Shown here: piece after piece, positions 60,401 through 64,000 of the stretch
Position numbering within the stretch: the first letter of the stretch is position 1
Layout of the letters: each line of letters starts with the position of its first letter
Assembly: GCA_026545225.1 (NCBI GenBank)
Contig: CM048850.1
Coordinates: 1,116,001-1,180,000 of the forward strand
Length of the DNA: 64,000 nt
From: Cornus controversa
Lineage: Eukaryota; Streptophyta; Magnoliopsida; Cornales; Cornaceae
Direction of reading: 5' to 3'
Notes under the pieces: model-generated
The model's database searches: none
What the model was told of the DNA's origin: nothing
The model's input: only the letters and a program-made list of their open reading frames with translations
Translations under genes and position numbers: made by a program

Positions 60401-63400
60401 CTAGTTTCGTTTGAGTTGTTTTGATTCGAAAAGTCCCATTCCTTGAGAAATCTTGCCACAATCAGTTTCGTATGTTGCTTTTTGCGAAACTTCACCGGTT
60501 TGATGTCCAAAAGAAATGACAAGTACGTTGATCAGATCTTCATCCTACTTTTTTTGAGTAGTTATGAATCAAAGTGAGCAACTCCGTGTAGAAATCGTGT
60601 ATGATAACAACCTTGTGCTGCTTTGTGCCAACTTTGATTGTCTGGACATTTAAAAGGAACAATGAGCAATCTATCAACGATTTAAAGTAGTTTTGTTTGA
60701 GTTATTTTGATTCGAGAAGCCCCATTCCTAGAGAAATCGTGCCACAATCAGAATTGTCCGTTGCTGGTTGCCAAATTAGACTGTCAAGACGTCCCAAAGA
60801 AACGACGAGCATGTCTATCCAATCTTCATCATGTTTTGTTTGAGTTGTTATGAATCGAAAAGAACAATTCCTTGCAGAAATCAAGCATGACAACAACAAT
60901 TTTAAACGAGCTTTGTTTGAGATGCTTTGATTTCGAAAGTCCCATTCCTAGAGAAATTGTACCATAATTAAAATCGTATGTTGCTTTATCCCGAATTCGA
61001 CCGTCTGGACGTCAAAAGCAAACAATGATCGTGCCAATCCGATCTTCATCCTATTTTGTTTAAGTCGTTCTGATTCAGAAAAAGCAATTCTTTATAGAAA
61101 TGGTGCGTGATCACAACCGTATGGTGCTTTGTGCCAAAATCGACCATATGTACATCTGAAAGAAATGGGCATTGCAACAACAATTTTGAACTAGCTTCAT
61201 TTGAGTTGTTTTGATTTTAAAAGTCCCATTCCAAGAGAAGTCGTGATATACTCAGAATCAAGCATTGCTTTGCGCCAAATTCGACCGTTTAGACGTCGAA
61301 AAGAAACAATGAGCATGTCGATCCCAACTTGATCCTGTTCTGTTTGAGTCATTTTATTCAATACCAGCAATTCGTAGCAGAAATTGTGCATGATCACAAC
61401 TGTAGGATGCTTTGTGACGAATTCGACCGTCTAGAAATCCAAAAGAAAGGAGCAAGTCAATAACGATTTTAAACTTGCTTTATCTGAGTTGCTTCGACTC
61501 GAAAAGTCCCATTCCAGGAGAAATTATGTCGTGCGTTGCTTTTTCCCGAAGTCGACCGTCTGGAAGTCCGAAAGAAACAATGTGCACGTCAATCCGGTCT
61601 CCATCCATTTTTGTTTGATTTGTTCTTATTCGAAAAGACCCATTCCATGAAGAAACCTTGCACGATCATAAACCGTGCGGTGTTTTGTGCCAGATTCTAC
61701 CGTCTTGACTTGCAGAAGAAATGAGCATCGCAACAACGATTTTAAACTAGTTTCGTTTGAGTTGTTTTGATTCGAAAAGTCCCATTCCTTGAGAAATCTT
61801 GCCACAATCAGTTTCGTATGTTGCTTTTTGCGAAACTTCACCGGTTTGATGTCCAAAAGAAATGACAAGCACGTTGATTAGATCTTCATCCTACTTTTTT
61901 TGAGTAGTTATGAATCAAAGTGAGCAACTCTGTGTAGAAATCGTGTATGATAACAACCTTGTGCTGCTTTGTGCCAACTTTGATTGTCTGGACGTTTAAA
62001 AGGAACAATGAGCAAGCTATCAACGATTTAAAGTAGTTTTGTTTGAGTTATTTTGATTCGAGAAGCCCCATTCCTAGAGAAATCGTGCCACAATCAGAAT
62101 TGTCCGTTGCTGGTTGCCAAATTAGACTGTCAAGACGTCCCAAAGAAACGACGAGCATGTCTATCCAATCTTCATCATGTTTTGTTTGAGTTGTTATGAA
62201 TCGAAAAGAACAATTCCTTGCAGAAATCAAGCATGACAACAACAGTTTTAAACTAGCTTTGTTTGAGATGCTTTGATTTAGAAAGTCCCATTCCTAGAGA
62301 AATTGTGCCATAATTAAAATCGTATGTTGCTTTATCCCGAATTCGACCGTCTGGACGTCAAAAGCAAACAATGATCGTGCCAATCCGATCTTCATCCTAT
62401 TTTGTTTAAGTCATTCTGATTCAGAAAGAGCAATTCTTTACAGAATTGGTGCGTGATCACAACCGTATGGTGCTTTGTGCCAAAATCGACCATATGTACA
62501 TCTGAAAAAAATGGGCATTGCAACAACAATTTTGAACTAGCTTGATTTGAGTTTTTTTGATTTTAAAAGTCCCATTCCAAGAGAAGTCGTGATATACTCA
62601 GAATCAAGCATTGCTTTGCGCCAAATTCGACCGTTTAGACGTCGAAAAGAAACAACGAGCATGTCGATCCCAACTTGATCCTGTTCTGTTTGAGTCATTT
62701 TATTCAATACCAACAATTCGTCGCAGAAATTGTGCATGATCACAACTGTAGGATGCTTTGTGACGAATTCGACCGTCTAGAAATCCAAAAGAAAGGAGCA
62801 AGTCAATAACGATTTTAAACTTGCTTTATCTGAGTTGCTTCGACTCGAAAAGTCCCATTCCAGGAGAAATTATGTCGTGCGTTGCTTTTTCCCGAAGTCG
62901 ACCGTCTGGAAGTCCGAAAGAAACAATGTGCACGTCAATCCGGTCTCCATCCATTTTTGTTTGATTTGTTCTTATTCGAAAAGACCCATTCCAAGAAGAA
63001 ACCTTGCACGATCATAAACCGTGCGGTGTTTTGTGCCAGATTCTACCGTCTTGACTTGCAGAAGAAATGAGCATCGCAACAACGATTTTAAACTAGTTTC
63101 GTTTGAGTTGTTTTGATTCGAAAAGTCCCATTCCTTGAGAAATCTTGCCACAATCAGTTTCGTCTGTTGCTTTTTGCGAAACTTCACCGGTTTGATGTCC
63201 AAAAGAAATGACAAGCACGTTGATCAGATCTTCATCCTACTTTTTTTGAGTAGTTATGAATCAAAGTGAGCAACTCCGTGTAGAAATCATTTATGATAAC
63301 AACCTTGTACTGCTTTGTGCCAACTTTGATTGTCTGGACATTTAAAAGGAACAATGAGCAATCTATCAACGATTTAAAGTAGTTTTGTTTGAGTTATTTT

Positions 63401-64000
63401 GATTCGAGAAGCCCCATTCCTAGAGAAATCGTGCCACAATCAGAATTGTCCGTTGCTGGTTGCCAAATTAGACTGTCAAGACGTCCCAAAGAAACGACGA
63501 GCATGTCTATCCAATCTTCATCATGTTTTGTTTGAGTTGTTATGAATCGAAAAGAACAATTCCTTGCAGAAATCAAGCATGACAACAACAATTTTAAACG
63601 AGCTTTGTTTGAGATGCTTTGATTTCGAAAGTCCCATTCCTAGAGAAATTGTACCATAATTAAAATCGTATGTTGCTTTATCCCGAATTCGACCGTCTGG
63701 ACGTCAAAAGCAAACAATGATCGTGCCAATCCGATCTTCATCCTATTTTGTTTAAGTCGTTCTGATTCAGAAAAAGCAATTCTTTATAGAAATGGTGCGT
63801 GATCACAACCGTATGGTGCTTTGTGCCAAAATCGACCATATGTACATCTGAAAGAAATGGGCATTGCAACAACAATTTTGAACTAGCTTCATTTGAGTTG
63901 TTTTGATTTTAAAAGTCCCATTCCAAGAGAAGTCGTGATATACTCAGAATCAAGCATTGCTTTGCGCCAAATTCGACCGTTTAGACGTCGAAAGGAAACA
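54430..64000. repeat. Homogeneous HOR zone with its own variants
   Basis: From about 54.43 kb units carry GAGAAGTCGTGATATACTC in M7, which is not seen to the left. From about 57.5 kb they also carry CCCGAAGTCGACCG in M9, a form otherwise seen near 50.78 kb. Units near 58.2, 60.9 and 63.6 kb share TTAAACGAGC and GATTTCGAAAG; the units between (59.6 and 62.3 kb) do not, giving a 2692-bp rhythm. A pair near 55.8 and 62.5 kb shares AGCTTGATTTGAG and CTGAAAAAAATGG at a 6730-bp offset, five units. Confidence 0.8.

Larger units (their letters stand above)
41991..64000. repeat. Satellite array 3, 1346-bp higher-order repeat
   Basis: This is the same ten-monomer HOR in the same orientation. It resumes at TTTTGTTTGAGTTG, at the M3/M4 border, directly after the gypsy remnant, and runs off the window end. 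M1 anchors lie at 42910, 44256, 45603, 46948, 48294, 49640, 50987, 52333, 53680, 55026, 56372, 57718, 59064, 60410, 61756 and 63102; every step is 1345-1347 bp. Three zones can be told apart by variants: a diverged zone (42.0-47.7 kb), a two-unit amplified zone (47.67-54.43 kb) and a homogeneous zone (54.43-64.0 kb). The M4 truncation persists throughout. No gene is seen in it. Confidence 0.97.

Noticed and set aside
1..64000. CRISPR-like direct repeats
   Set aside because: Repeats are about 142 bp and 1345 bp, contiguous, without unique spacers, and the setting is a plant genome.
1..64000. Calling the array a functional centromere
   Set aside because: HOR structure and retroelements are compatible with a centromere but also with pericentromeric or knob-like arrays. 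No binding data, and no convincing CENP-B-like box was identified.

Overview
The window is nuclear DNA of a flowering plant, probably a eudicot. About 51.6 kb of the 64 kb (roughly 81%) is one tandem satellite family. It is interrupted by two plant-type retroelements on the + strand: an L1-type LINE with a DUF4283/zinc-knuckle ORF1, and a Ty3/gypsy element of the Del/Tekay type with an initiator-Met-tRNA primer site. I see no host gene, tRNA, rRNA or CRISPR. The species cannot be named from the sequence alone.

Layout: satellite array 1 (1-10350); broken LINE (10351-16482); array 2 (16483-35751); truncated gypsy element (35752-41990); array 3 (41991-64000, running off the window). The satellite is organised at several nested levels. 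The base monomer is about 142 bp. Monomers alternate strictly between two types, A and B, giving dimers of about 284 bp. Five A/B pairs make a higher-order repeat (HOR) unit of 1345-1347 bp, and I locate 39 HOR anchors. In every unit I inspected, the fourth monomer is cut to 77 bp and the ninth to 131 bp. Variants recur every 2, 3, 4 or 5 HOR units (about 2692, 4037, 5381 and 6730 bp), so blocks of several units were amplified recently.

The LINE keeps a 5' leader, ORF1 (split by a frameshift), an ATGA overlap, and ORF2 (endonuclease, reverse transcriptase, zinc-binding C-terminus) broken by one frameshift and one TAG. The gypsy element keeps one long LTR-like segment, the primer site and a gag-pol frame broken by one TAA, then ends abruptly inside the integrase zinc-binding domain. 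Neither element has visible target-site duplications. At the two sites about 0.18 kb and 0.40 kb of the satellite period are missing, so insertion was accompanied or followed by loss of array DNA.

The least ordinary signals are inside the gypsy LTR. One is a run of hairpins whose stems differ in sequence but whose loops share a CGGAG core (36507-36831). The other is a cluster of nine near-palindromic TCGAT..ATCGA sites, mostly 20-22 bp apart (37680-37925). With the multi-level satellite, these are the main candidates for something undescribed.
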